Assembly (NCBI GenBank): GCA_044224925.1
Contig: JBGAJM010000004.1
Coordinates: 208,425-272,424, forward strand
DNA: 64,000 nucleotides
Reading direction: 5' to 3'
Source of the DNA: Kapaibacterium sp044224925
GTDB taxonomy: Bacteria > Bacteroidota > Ignavibacteria > Kapaibacteriales > Kapaibacteriaceae
Part shown: piece by piece, positions 17,311-26,348 of the stretch
Numbering within the stretch: the stretch's first letter is position 1
Layout: each line of letters starts with the position of its first letter
Made by a program: the position numbers and the translations under genes
Notes under the pieces: model-generated
Told to the model about the DNA's origin: nothing
Database searches by the model: none
Seen by the model: the letters and a program-made list of their open reading frames with translations, nothing else

Positions 17311-19401
17311 TTATGTGTGATGTCCTTCGGGCAGACAAACTCGGAAATCGCAACCCGAACCGGGTTGGCTCTCGCACGTGATGGTTCCGCCCATGCGTTC
17401 CGCAAGGCGCAGAGACAGGTAGAGCCCGAGACCGCTCGAGCTCTCGCCGCCGGTCGGTTTCGGTGAGAGCTGCCCGTACTTCGTGAACAGCTTCTTCATG
17501 TCGACATTGGAAAGCCCCGGCCCGGTGTCACGCACATGTGTGCATACCACGCCGTCGCTAAGCTGGACCGTCAACGTGATGGTGTCTCCTGCATCGCAGA
17601 ACTTGATCGCATTTGAGACGAGGTTGTCGATGATCTCCTCAAGCGCGGCCGGGTCGGCGTGCGCTGAGATCTCCGCGTAGTCGGGTAAGACAAGCGTGAT
17701 GTGTTTCTTCTCGGCAGACTGTACATACCGCGACGCCGTGCGAAGAATGATCGCGCCCACGTTGATGTCAGACAAGCGGAGCCTGCTCGGATCGTCGGCA
17801 CTCCTGCTCATGTCCAGGAAGGTGTGCACGAGCGACTGCATACGCTCGATGGATGTATACATGTCGTTGCACAGGTCGATCATATCTTCCCGCGGCAACG
17901 TGTCGGCATGCCTGATCATGGTCTGCAACATCGACTTCACCAGTCCCAGCGGATTCTTCAGATCGTGCGCCGCAATGGTCATGAACTCGTCCTTCTCCGC
18001 ATTCACCTCTTCAAGTCGCCGAACAAGTTCGCGCTGGCGTTCCATGGCGACCGTGAGTTCCTTGTTCCGTTGTGCGATGGATTCTGCTTCGAGCGCTGTG
18101 CGTTCGTGCCGATGCAGGCGACGGATGTCGTTGATCCGGTCCACAAGCTGACGCGACGATTCTGCCCGAAACTCCATTGCCCATACGGCAAGAGCATCAA
18201 AGGCATCGGCCGTTGCATGCAGGGTCTTATACACGTTGGCAAGATCGATCAGGGTGGAAAGGTAGTCGTCGAACGACCTGTTCGCTCGAAAGATGTGCAG
18301 GGCTTGTAGTAACAGGTCGGGCGCACGTTCGGGTGTTCCGACTTGACAGTACATGCCGGCAAGGTCCTTTGAAACAATGGCCTCGAGCCACCGCAGTCCC
18401 ATGTCCTTCGCTCGCTCCAACGCATACTCGAACGTCTCCACGGCCTCGTCGTTCTGTCCGAGCGCGGCATGTTCCTTTGCGATGTTGACTGCCGTATGCA
18501 CCTCCATCTCCTGGAGGCCGTTCTCTCTGGCGAACGTCACGCAGGCATGCAGCTGTTCGGTCGACTCCGTCACGCGGCCGATGGTCTTGAGAATGCTGCT
18601 CCGCATCATCATGAGCACTCCATGCAGGCGTGCATCGGGAACATTGGAGGCGAGGTTCTCTGCGTCGTTCTGATACCGAAGGGCATCTTCGGCTTCCCCA
18701 GTGTGTGCCAAGACGAAGGCGATCGAAGAGAACGTGCGAGCGACGGAGTTCACGTCGTCGAGTTGTTCCTGCAGGTCGCGTGCTCGCAGGTAGTACTCGT
18801 AGGCAACGTCGTAGTCACCGCGACGGGCATACAGCTCACCAAGATTGAAATAGGAAGAGGCGAGTCCGCGGTGATTTCCGAGTCGTTCCCGGATGGCGAT
18901 ACTGCTCAGGTGTTGTTCGATGGCCCGAGAGGAGTGTCCCAAATGGTCGAGCGCCAGTCCGAGATTCGTGAGAAGGCTCGCCGTTACGGCGGGGAACATC
19001 TCCTCGTTGACCACCTCGAGGCCCTGCTCGAACTGCACCACTGCTTCGGCATAGTTTCCGCGCTGACCGGCAACGATGCCGCGGGTGTTCTTGCATTCTG
19101 CGACCAAACTGATCAGGTTGTGCGTGGAAGCGATCTCTTCACTTCGTCGGATCGCCGTGTCCGCTTTGTCAAAATGGGCATTGTTCGCCTCGGCCGAGGC
19201 GATGAATCGACCTATCTGGCAGGCGAGGTACGGACGATCCCCAGTGTCGAGGATGGTCCTACCCAATTCCAGCCATTGTTCCATTGTTTCGGCATGGGGC
19301 GAGCGCAGGAGTTCACGGTGAAAGAGGTCTTGCACCTCTGGTTCCGGAAGAGCATTGAGTTCGTCGAGCGTTGGAACGATCAATCGGTCGGTGTTCAGCA
19401 T
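17311..19401 (-). CDS. Soluble TPR-containing sensor histidine kinase, paralogue
   Basis: This protein has 696 residues if it starts at ATG 19401, the same length as its downstream paralogue and with an equal N-terminal offset (LDELNALP against HEFKDLTP). An ATG at 19443 would add 14 residues, but it lies upstream of a promoter-like TACTTTG box that is 5 bases before the chosen start. TPR-like repeats fill the first 400 residues (RRGDYDVAYEYYLRA, LGQNDEAVETFEYAL). A coiled coil leads to the H-box AAHDLKNPLG, the N box DNLVSNAIKF, G1 RDTGPGL and G2 SGLGLYLSLR. There is no transmembrane segment, no receiver domain and no adjacent response regulator. Confidence 0.9.
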   Translation of the reverse strand: MLNTDRLIVPTLDELNALPEPEVQDLFHRELLRSPHAETMEQWLELGRTILDTGDRPYLACQIGRFIASAEANNAHFDKADTAIRRSEEIASTHNLISLVAECKNTRGIVAGQRGNYAEAVVQFEQGLEVVNEEMFPAVTASLLTNLGLALDHLGHSSRAIEQHLSSIAIRERLGNHRGLASSYFNLGELYARRGDYDVAYEYYLRARDLQEQLDDVNSVARTFSSIAFVLAHTGEAEDALRYQNDAENLASNVPDARLHGVLMMMRSSILKTIGRVTESTEQLHACVTFARENGLQEMEVHTAVNIAKEHAALGQNDEAVETFEYALERAKDMGLRWLEAIVSKDLAGMYCQVGTPERAPDLLLQALHIFRANRSFDDYLSTLIDLANVYKTLHATADAFDALAVWAMEFRAESSRQLVDRINDIRRLHRHERTALEAESIAQRNKELTVAMERQRELVRRLEEVNAEKDEFMTIAAHDLKNPLGLVKSMLQTMIRHADTLPREDMIDLCNDMYTSIERMQSLVHTFLDMSRSADDPSRLRLSDINVGAIILRTASRYVQSAEKKHITLVLPDYAEISAHADPAALEEIIDNLVSNAIKFCDAGDTITLTVQLSDGVVCTHVRDTGPGLSNVDMKKLFTKYGQLSPKPTGGESSSGLGLYLSLRLAERMGGTITCESQPGSGCDFRVCLPEGHHT

Positions 19402-19406
19402 ACCCC

Positions 19407-19413
19407 CAAAGTA
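19407..19413 (-). promoter_or_regulatory. Candidate -7 box upstream of the kinase pair
   Basis: On the - strand, TACTTTG lies 5 bases before ATG 19401. It resembles the Bacteroidota -7 consensus TAnnTTTG, shortened by one base. The distance to the start codon is the same as at several other genes in this window. Confidence 0.4.
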
Positions 19414-19501
19414 CCTGTAGTCAGTCGGGCAATATATCACCATTCCGTGCTATATTGCGCCCGCTTTTTAAGACCAGAACAACGACTCAGAACGGACGAC
19501 T

Positions 19502-21010
19502 ATGGGTGTTGCGGCACTGCTTTGTACTCTCTTTGCCCCGCTTGCCGGATCGTTGGCACTTCTGTTGATCAATCGTGATCAAACCAAGGCCATCCGTGTA
19601 ACGGCGCTCGCCATATCGATCCTGACGCTAGGAGCATCCTTACTGCTTCTGCCAGAGTTCGATCAGTCCCTTTCGTCCTTCCAATTCGTGATCGACCAGC
19701 AGTGGATCCCGGCGTTCGACGCCGGATTCAGGATCGGGATCGACGGTACGTCGCTCCTCCTTGTCCTCCTTACCACCTTCATCATGCCCATTGCCTTGCT
19801 TTCTTCGTGGAGTTCGATCCACAAGCAAGAAAAAGAGTACTACGTTCTGTTGCTGCTCTTGCAATTCGGAATGACGGGAGTGTTCCTGGCTCTGGACACG
19901 TTCCTCTTCTATGTGTTCTGGGAACTGATCCTGATCCCGATGTACTTCGTGATCGGTATCTGGGGTGGGAAAGACCGTATCTACGCCGCGATCAAGTTCT
20001 TCCTGTATACACTGGTCGGTTCCTTGCTCATGCTCATCGCCATCATTTGGCTGGGTTACAGCACGGCGGACCATGTGTTCACGGCAGACCTGATGAAGCT
20101 ACAGGCTTCGGGTCCGATGATCCCGTTCGAAGTGCAGAAGTGGCTATTCCTGGCCTTCGCCTTGGCCTTCTGTATCAAGGTACCACTCTTCCCGCTGCAT
20201 ACCTGGCTTCCTGATGCTCACGTGCAGGCGCCAACACCCGGTTCGGTGATCCTTGCCGCCGTCCTCCTCAAGATGGGGACCTACGGTCTCATCCGCTTCA
20301 ACCTGCAACTCTTTCCGCAAGCGTCCCACTATTTTGCAGCGGCCATTTCGGTGCTCGCTGTGATCGGCATCATCTATGGCGCACTAGTGGCCATGGTGCA
20401 AACGGATATCAAGAAGCTCGTCGCCTACTCATCGGTCAGTCACTTGGGCTTTGTGGTTCTCGGGATCTTCTCGATGACGACCATCGGCGTCCAAGGCGCT
20501 GTCATCCAGATGGTCAACCACGGCCTCTCCACAGGGATGTTGTTCTTGTGCGTTGGCGTGATGTATGAGCGCCGTCACACACGTGAGATCTCGGAGTACG
20601 GTGGAGTGACGAAGGTGATGCCGCGATTTGCCGTCATGTTCGCCATTGCCATGTTCGCATCGGTCGGTCTTCCCGGACTCAATGGCTTCGTTGGAGAGTA
20701 TCTCACACTGCTTGGGGCCTTCCAGTCTCCGGTCCTTCATAGCTGGTCCTACGCCATCATCAGCGCGAGCGGCGTGATCTTTGCCGCTGTCTACCTATTG
20801 TGGATGTTCCAGCGCGTGATGTTCGGACCGATCACCAATGCCGAGAACCACGGACTTCGCGATCTCAATCGTTCGGAGTACTGGCAACTGGTACCATTGG
20901 TGATCTTCATCGTATGGATCGGTGTTGCACCGCGCACCTTCATGAATATTTCAGAAGCATCGGTCAAGGCTCTCGTGGAAACGGTAGGAAAGGTTGGCAA
21001 TGGGCATTGA
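19502..21010 (+). CDS. nuoM: NADH-quinone oxidoreductase subunit M
   Basis: This is the 502-residue membrane subunit of respiratory complex I, one of the antiporter-like proton-translocating subunits (E. coli NuoM has 509 residues). About 14 hydrophobic segments are visible. The conserved helix with the key Glu is FYVFWELILIPMYF. The broken-helix/Lys region is FCIKVPLFPLHTWLPDAH, followed by APTPGSVILAAVLLKMGTYG. The subunit couples quinone reduction to proton pumping in the inner membrane. It overlaps nuoN by 11 bases. NuoL, NuoK and the peripheral-arm genes are not in the neighbourhood: upstream lie two divergent kinases. A TATATTG sequence at 19451-19457 may be part of its promoter. Confidence 0.97.
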   Translation: MGVAALLCTLFAPLAGSLALLLINRDQTKAIRVTALAISILTLGASLLLLPEFDQSLSSFQFVIDQQWIPAFDAGFRIGIDGTSLLLVLLTTFIMPIALLSSWSSIHKQEKEYYVLLLLLQFGMTGVFLALDTFLFYVFWELILIPMYFVIGIWGGKDRIYAAIKFFLYTLVGSLLMLIAIIWLGYSTADHVFTADLMKLQASGPMIPFEVQKWLFLAFALAFCIKVPLFPLHTWLPDAHVQAPTPGSVILAAVLLKMGTYGLIRFNLQLFPQASHYFAAAISVLAVIGIIYGALVAMVQTDIKKLVAYSSVSHLGFVVLGIFSMTTIGVQGAVIQMVNHGLSTGMLFLCVGVMYERRHTREISEYGGVTKVMPRFAVMFAIAMFASVGLPGLNGFVGEYLTLLGAFQSPVLHSWSYAIISASGVIFAAVYLLWMFQRVMFGPITNAENHGLRDLNRSEYWQLVPLVIFIVWIGVAPRTFMNISEASVKALVETVGKVGNGH

Positions 21011-22439
21011 TCTCTTCGGGTCGCTTCCGCTTGTCGTCATCTGGCTTGCTCTCGGTGGCGTCGGTATCGTCATTCAGGCCTTTGTGCGCGACAACACACG
21101 GTTGGTGTTCGGGTATTACATCAGCACGCTGATCGCTACCGGCGGTCTGGCCGCTCTTACCTTCGGACATACCGGACTGACGTTCGACGGCATGGTCACC
21201 ATGGGTGGATCCGGTGCCTTCTTCGACATTCTGTTCTGCGTCACGGGCATCCTGACGATGTTGGCTGCCCGACCATATCTGCAGCGTGAAGACTCCGAGA
21301 TCGACGAGTTCTATACGCTCTTGGTTTCGGCCGTGAGCGGGATGATGCTCATGGCCCATGCGAACAACCTTGTGGTGCTCTTCGTTGGTGTCGAGCTGAT
21401 GTCGATCTCGTTCTACGTGATGGCAGGGTTCTTCCGCAAGAGCATTCGTTCGATCGAAGCAGCCTTGAAGTATTTCTTGCTGGGTGCCTTTGCCACAGGA
21501 TTCCTCGTCTACGGTATGGCCCTGGTCTATGGGTCGACCAATGCGCTCGACTATGCCACGATCACGTCGGTGGTTCGGGCCGGCACCACGCCATTCCCGA
21601 TGTTGCTCGCAGCCGGTGTGACGCTCATGGCCGTAGGACTCTGCTTCAAGATCGCCGCATTCCCGTTCCATCAGTGGGCTCCGGACGTCTATCAAGGCTC
21701 ACCGACGGTCGTCTCGGCCTTCATGAGCACAGCCGGCAAGGCCGCCGCCTTCAGTGCCTTCATTCCTGCCTTTACCATGCTCATGCCCATCGGGGCCGGA
21801 GCGTCCTATGTGATGAACATGCAGCTTGCCCTCGCCGTGATCGCTGCGGTGACGATGCTCGTGGGGAATATCTCTGCCGTTGCTCAGTCGAATGTGAAGC
21901 GCATGCTTGCCTTCTCGTCCGTTGCGCACGCCGGCTATCTGTTGATGGGCATCGTCTCGGGTACAGCCGCCGGACATCAGGCCATCGTGTTCTATCTGAC
22001 GGCCTATACGTTCATGCAGCTCGGTGCCTTCGTGATCGTGTCGATCCTCGAACGTGAGAACGACGGACACTTGGAGTTCTCCGACTATGCCGGATTGAGC
22101 AAGACGCACCCCGTCCTTGCCTTCCTGATGGCGATGTTCATGTTCTCGCTGGCCGGCATTCCGCCGTTCGCCGGGTTCTTCGGAAAGTACATGCTCTTCA
22201 TCGCCGCCATCGACAGTGGATTCACATGGCTGACGATCATCGCCGTGGTCTCCTCTGTGATCTCGGTGTACTTCTATCTTGGTCTTGTGGTGAAGATGTA
22301 CTTCTCGGATCCCGTTGGAGAAGGACATGCGACCAATCCGGGGACGGCCGCCCTCACATTGGGTGTGGCCGCGGCCTTTACGGTGTTGCTCGGCGTGTTG
22401 CCATCGGTTCTGCAGTCTATGTTCACCGCCTTTCACTAA
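21000..22439 (+). CDS. nuoN: NADH-quinone oxidoreductase subunit N
   Basis: This protein of 479 residues starts at ATG 21000, inside the last codons of nuoM; a TTG two codons upstream is less likely. It is the third antiporter-like membrane subunit of complex I (E. coli NuoN has 485 residues). It shows VELMSISFYVMAGF with the conserved Glu, ALKYFLLGAFATGFLVYG, and CFKIAAFPFHQWAPDVYQG with SPTVV. Later come NVKRMLAFSSVAHAGY and GIPPFAGFFGKY, all typical of NuoN and its relatives. It works with NuoM in the membrane arm. Its translation is presumably coupled to nuoM through the 11-base overlap. Confidence 0.97.
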   Translation: MGIDLFGSLPLVVIWLALGGVGIVIQAFVRDNTRLVFGYYISTLIATGGLAALTFGHTGLTFDGMVTMGGSGAFFDILFCVTGILTMLAARPYLQREDSEIDEFYTLLVSAVSGMMLMAHANNLVVLFVGVELMSISFYVMAGFFRKSIRSIEAALKYFLLGAFATGFLVYGMALVYGSTNALDYATITSVVRAGTTPFPMLLAAGVTLMAVGLCFKIAAFPFHQWAPDVYQGSPTVVSAFMSTAGKAAAFSAFIPAFTMLMPIGAGASYVMNMQLALAVIAAVTMLVGNISAVAQSNVKRMLAFSSVAHAGYLLMGIVSGTAAGHQAIVFYLTAYTFMQLGAFVIVSILERENDGHLEFSDYAGLSKTHPVLAFLMAMFMFSLAGIPPFAGFFGKYMLFIAAIDSGFTWLTIIAVVSSVISVYFYLGLVVKMYFSDPVGEGHATNPGTAALTLGVAAAFTVLLGVLPSVLQSMFTAFH

Positions 22440-22464
22440 GTCGCCAAGACTCTTCAACCTTGCG

Positions 22465-22472
22465 TAACTTCG
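22465..22472 (+). promoter_or_regulatory. Candidate -7 box TAACTTCG
   Basis: TAACTTCG lies 6 bases before ATG 22479. It fits TAnnTTTG with one change (TTCG), the variant also seen before rpsF and the S1 gene. The spacing would give an almost leaderless mRNA. Confidence 0.45.
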
Positions 22473-22478
22473 GGGACC

Positions 22479-24764
22479 ATGTTCGTTCCTCGGTTCACTG
22501 TGCTCGCCCTCTTTCTCTGCGTCCTTGCCGCCTTGCCACTGCATGCGCAGATCGCGGCCGAGTTCTATTGGAACACCTCGGATAGGGCCGACACCGTGAT
22601 CGACTTTGGTGTGACGCCACTTGGCGTCCCGGTCACACGCAGTTTCACCGTGCACAACATCGGGACCGTGCCACTCGAGATCCCGATCACCGATCCTCGA
22701 GCCGACCCGTTCTACATCATCATCAATGTCCCCGAGGTCCCTCCGCAGGCACCTCCCAAAGAAGAATTCTCTGCCGTCGAACCGCTCCCTTACACCATCC
22801 CACCGGGAGCGGAGCGCACATTTGGTGTGCGATTCGCCGCTGTTGCGGGCAATCCATTGTTGCCGGCTGATGTGCCAACGGAAGCGCTCCTGCAATTGCG
22901 CGCCGTTGATCCGAATGATAAGCTTGGTCCTTCCGTCGATTGGACGTTCCGACTGCGCGCATTGAAGACCACGCGCATTCTTGCGACCAACAGACCCGTG
23001 GTGCGCTTCGACTCCGTCTACGTCCACCCGCAACCGTCGGCACCTACGGAGCGCTATGCCATTGCCAACGTCACCACGCAAGTGATCGAGGCAACGGTGC
23101 GGCCCCTCATCCCGCTCACGCCCGTTGTTGGTACTTCGGAGATCACGGTGATCCCAACGGCGTCCACGGTGCAGTTCACGGCGGAGAGTGTGCTCGATTG
23201 GGTGTTCACGTATACACCACGTGATCGCGGTACCGACAGTGCTCGTTTCGTCGTGGCCTTCAAGCCGAGCGATGCGCTGCCGCAGGACTCTGTCGTGAGT
23301 GTCATCCAGGGAGTTGGCGTTGAACAAGGATTGCAGGTCACCAACGCGGTCGGAGCGCCCGTGGCCGTGAAGGTCACCGGTGACACCATCGACTTCGGCA
23401 ACGTCTATGCCGATGGTCGTGGAAGTACGGCCACCATCATCATGAAGAACTCCGGTAACATGCGCATCGGGATCGATGGTGAGTCGCGCATCGGTACCGT
23501 GCGCGATACCAACGTCTTCGTCGTAGAGCGTTCCTTGCGCGATGGCGGACCTTCCATTCCCGAGGGCGACTACGACACGTTGGTGGTTCGATTTGCTCCG
23601 ACGGAATCGGGTCCATACGAGATCGGCTATGTGATCAGCACGGATATCGCGCGACGTCCGATCCGCGGAGTGCCGGACTCTGTACGCCAGCTCGACTTCG
23701 TGTTACGAGGTTTTGGGCTGCGTCCAGAAGTGATCATCACACCAACGAGCGTCGACTTCGGCACCGTGGTGCTCGTACCCAATTGTACATCGTCGCAAGA
23801 CCGTACCGTCACGATCAAGAACAACGGCAATGTGGTGCTGCGCATCGATTCCATCCGCGTAGAACCGTCAACCGTTACTGTGATCCCCAACAAGAACTTT
23901 TTCAGCATTCCCGTTGGCGAGTCGTCACCACTCACCCTTACGTTCGTGCCCGACCGTGAAGGACCGATCACCGGTATCGTGCGGTTCTATTCGAACGCAC
24001 TGCCACCAACGATCGACGTTCCGTTCACAGCCAACGTCGTTCGGCCTGATACGATCGCCGTGGCACTCCCAATGGACGCAGCCGCCCGTCCCGGACATAC
24101 CGTTCGCATGCCGCTCATGGTACAAGGCGATCGTGCGGCGCTGACAGACCGTTGCACCTTCACCACGTCGTACGATCCGCAGCTCCTCGTCTATCGCTCC
24201 GTGTTCACGGAAGGTGGCGGGGCGGAAGGGGCCTCGATCATCCGCGCATCGGAGGGCCTACCCGGCGTCCTCACCATGGAGCTCCAAGCGCCGGCGAATT
24301 TCAAGGATCGCGATACATTGCTGTGGCTGGTCTTCGATGTGTATCTGGGGACAAAGGCGAGCACCGAAGTGGCGTTGGCCGATCAGAACATCAAGTTCGG
24401 AAACGCAGGCTGCAGCTCGGTCTTGAACGTTCGATCACAGTCTGGACGATTCCAGTTGGACTCGCTGTGCGGGTTGTCGTACAAGACGCTCGTCGACACA
24501 CGAACCACGCTGATGAGCGATGTACTTCCGAATCCGGTCCATGGAGTTGCGACAGTAACGGTAATGACGTCGCAACCGGGTCCAGTGAGCGTGCGTGTGT
24601 TCGATTCGTTCGGACGTCTCATGCATGCCGAAGACGATGCTGCCGCGGTTGCGGGAATGCACTTGTATCCGGTGGACGTGTCGGGCTTCGTGAAGGGCAT
24701 CTATCTTGTCGAGATCACGCAGGGCCGCCGTAGGTCCACCGTATCGATGATGGTGGACGAATGA
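22479..24764 (+). CDS. T9SS-sorted secreted protein with choice-of-anchor-D-type repeats
   Basis: This protein of 761 residues has a signal peptide ending near LPLHAQ. It contains several immunoglobulin-like domains of the ASPM-SPD-2-Hydin / choice-of-anchor-D kind, recognisable by IDFGVTPLGVPVTRSFTV, IDFGNVYADGRGSTATIIM and VDFGTVVLVPNCTSSQDR, each opening with a DFG strand. A cohesin-like segment (TTSYDPQLLVYRSVF) follows. The last 75 residues (VLPNPVHGVATVTV, SVRVFDSFGRLM, FVKGIYLVEI) form a clear type IX secretion C-terminal domain. It is presumably secreted to the cell surface, but its ligand is unknown. Its ATGA overlap with the following barrel gene indicates coupled translation. Confidence 0.88.
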   Translation: MFVPRFTVLALFLCVLAALPLHAQIAAEFYWNTSDRADTVIDFGVTPLGVPVTRSFTVHNIGTVPLEIPITDPRADPFYIIINVPEVPPQAPPKEEFSAVEPLPYTIPPGAERTFGVRFAAVAGNPLLPADVPTEALLQLRAVDPNDKLGPSVDWTFRLRALKTTRILATNRPVVRFDSVYVHPQPSAPTERYAIANVTTQVIEATVRPLIPLTPVVGTSEITVIPTASTVQFTAESVLDWVFTYTPRDRGTDSARFVVAFKPSDALPQDSVVSVIQGVGVEQGLQVTNAVGAPVAVKVTGDTIDFGNVYADGRGSTATIIMKNSGNMRIGIDGESRIGTVRDTNVFVVERSLRDGGPSIPEGDYDTLVVRFAPTESGPYEIGYVISTDIARRPIRGVPDSVRQLDFVLRGFGLRPEVIITPTSVDFGTVVLVPNCTSSQDRTVTIKNNGNVVLRIDSIRVEPSTVTVIPNKNFFSIPVGESSPLTLTFVPDREGPITGIVRFYSNALPPTIDVPFTANVVRPDTIAVALPMDAAARPGHTVRMPLMVQGDRAALTDRCTFTTSYDPQLLVYRSVFTEGGGAEGASIIRASEGLPGVLTMELQAPANFKDRDTLLWLVFDVYLGTKASTEVALADQNIKFGNAGCSSVLNVRSQSGRFQLDSLCGLSYKTLVDTRTTLMSDVLPNPVHGVATVTVMTSQPGPVSVRVFDSFGRLMHAEDDAAAVAGMHLYPVDVSGFVKGIYLVEITQGRRRSTVSMMVDE

Positions 24765-25522
24765 TCCGCCTTGCCGCCTTCCTCCTCCTTCTTCTCGCAT
24801 CGTCCGTGTGTGCGCTCGCCCAAGGGTTCGACTGGCAGTATTCGGCACGTGTGCCCACGCCGAGTCCTATTCGTTTCGTGGGGTTGGAAGTGATGACGGG
24901 CTGGACCGATCAGACGGGTCCGCTACCCTACATCCAAACCGGACTTGGGTTCGAATGCTGTCGGTACGAGAATGGAAGCGGGATACCCCTGGCCATTGGT
25001 GTGGGCGGCGAGTATTGGATCAGCGGCGATGTTGCCTTGACGGGCACCTTCGGCTATCGTGGTCAAGGGGCCTCGTTCACCACAACGGGTGACACACTTC
25101 CTCGTGTGGGCAAGGAGCCCGTCATCACGCAGTATGAGCTCAGTGCTCGGCTCCATTATGCTGCGCTCACGGCTGGTGCCAAGCTCCGTCTGTTCGAGAC
25201 ACATCTGACGGTCGGCCTGGGGGCGCGATTCATGGTCTCCCTCGGCTCGTCCTCGACGCAAACGGAACGGATCGTCCAGCCCTCGGACTATACGTTCAAT
25301 AATGGCGCTAAAGAGATGGTTCTTTCGTCTTCACCCATCGACAACCTGAAACCTTTCGTCGTTGTCCCATACCTACAACTCGGGTACGATATTTCCGTGA
25401 GCAGGGGAATGTACCTTACGCCGACATTCACGCTTGGGATCCCGTTGATGAGCGTGGCATCCAGTGCCACGTGGCATATGACGGAGCTCGGAGTAGGTGT
25501 GCGATTGATGAGAGCCTTCTAA
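24761..25522 (+). CDS. Outer-membrane beta-barrel protein
   Basis: This protein of 253 residues starts at the ATG of an ATGA overlap. The signal peptide ends near VCALAQ. Alternating strands with aromatic girdle residues (GVGGEYWISGDVALTGTFGY, LTAGAKLRLFETHLTVGLG) and the C-terminal end GVGVRLMRAF with a terminal Phe point to an outer-membrane barrel of the PorT/OmpW-like size class. It is encoded directly behind a T9SS cargo protein, as is the barrel at 14327. A partner role is inference. The precise family is not recognisable by eye. Confidence 0.75.
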   Translation: MIRLAAFLLLLLASSVCALAQGFDWQYSARVPTPSPIRFVGLEVMTGWTDQTGPLPYIQTGLGFECCRYENGSGIPLAIGVGGEYWISGDVALTGTFGYRGQGASFTTTGDTLPRVGKEPVITQYELSARLHYAALTAGAKLRLFETHLTVGLGARFMVSLGSSSTQTERIVQPSDYTFNNGAKEMVLSSSPIDNLKPFVVVPYLQLGYDISVSRGMYLTPTFTLGIPLMSVASSATWHMTELGVGVRLMRAF

Positions 25523-25524
25523 CG

Positions 25525-25532
25525 TATTTTTG
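25525..25532 (+). promoter_or_regulatory. Candidate -7 box TATTTTTG
   Basis: TATTTTTG fits TAnnTTTG exactly. It lies directly after the stop of the barrel gene and 23 bases before the start of the DUF1573 gene, which also has a GGAG-type ribosome binding site (25544-25547). The DUF1573 gene can therefore be transcribed on its own. Confidence 0.5.
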
Positions 25533-25555
25533 CACGATAATCTTGGAGAACATCT

Positions 25556-26290
25556 ATGTTGAAAGCGCTGTTGATTGGCTGTGCCGTCATGGCAACCGCG
25601 GCCACCGTGGCCGTTGCACAACCGAAGATCGAAGTGATCGGCGGAGAGACCTTTGATTGGGGCAAAGTGAAGCCACCCAAGGAAGGGTATCTCGAAGCAA
25701 CGATCAAGATGAAGAATGTTGGCACGGAAGTGCTCAAGTTGACGGAGATCCGTCCGGGATGCGGATGCACGAAGACAGATCCTGACAAAACGGAATTGAA
25801 GCCGGGTGAAGTGAGCACGATGGGTGTGAAGTTGAACATCGGGCCAATGCAATCCGGTCCGCTCACCAAGAGCATCACGGTTCGTTCTAACTCGGCAGGC
25901 GCGGATTCGGTGAAGTACCTCTTCCTCAAGGCCGACGTGGTGCGTGCACTTGCACTGTCACCATCGATCTATTTCTCGTTCACGGATCTGAAGGTCGGAC
26001 AAGAGTCGACCACAAAGGTCGATGTGATGAACAACGATGCCGAGCCGATCACCATCTCCGACTTCACGGCGGATAACGGTCTGGTCTTGAACGTCACGGG
26101 AAAGAAAGTGATCAAGCCAGGTGAGAAGCTCGAACTGATCGCAAAGACCATCCCGCAAGCAAAGGGTTCATATCAAGCAACGGTCACCTTCAAGACGTCG
26201 CATCCTGATCATCCAACGATGGAGATCAAGGCCTACGGAATGGTGATGGATACACAGTCACCCGTCTACCAGGCAACGCCGAAGAACTAA
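25556..26290 (+). CDS. Exported DUF1573 family protein
   Basis: This protein of 244 residues has a signal peptide ending near TVAVAQ. The motif ETFDWGKV followed later by IRPGCGCTKTDPDK is the DUF1573 signature: a beta-sandwich domain of periplasmic or surface proteins common in Bacteroidota. The second half (SPSIYFSFTDLKVGQE, MNNDAEPITISDF) is a further Ig-like domain. The molecular role of the family is unknown. It has its own -7 box upstream and a strong terminator downstream, so it is probably monocistronic or the end of the preceding run. Confidence 0.9.
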   Translation: MLKALLIGCAVMATAATVAVAQPKIEVIGGETFDWGKVKPPKEGYLEATIKMKNVGTEVLKLTEIRPGCGCTKTDPDKTELKPGEVSTMGVKLNIGPMQSGPLTKSITVRSNSAGADSVKYLFLKADVVRALALSPSIYFSFTDLKVGQESTTKVDVMNNDAEPITISDFTADNGLVLNVTGKKVIKPGEKLELIAKTIPQAKGSYQATVTFKTSHPDHPTMEIKAYGMVMDTQSPVYQATPKN

Positions 26291-26318
26291 CGTTCAACAC
26301 CATCTGCAGTAAAATTGA

Positions 26319-26342
26319 AAGGCCCGCCATTTGGCGGGCCTT
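26319..26342. terminator. Intrinsic terminator hairpin
   Basis: A 10-bp stem (AAGGCCCGCC / GGCGGGCCTT) with an ATTT loop lies between the convergent DUF1573 and transglycosylase genes. A T-rich tail (CTTCGTTT) follows on the + strand, and an A-rich run precedes it, which serves the - strand. Confidence 0.85.
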
Positions 26343-26348
26343 CTTCGT

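Noticed and set aside
18469..19578. Open frame of 369 codons on the + strand opposite the TPR kinase gene and running into nuoM
   Set aside because: It overlaps two sure genes and has no signal, domain or promoter.
21699..23327. Open frame of 542 codons on the - strand opposite nuoN and the following gene
   Set aside because: It is rich in Arg/His/Glu/Asp without any domain, spans two well-supported genes in antisense and mirrors their codon bias.
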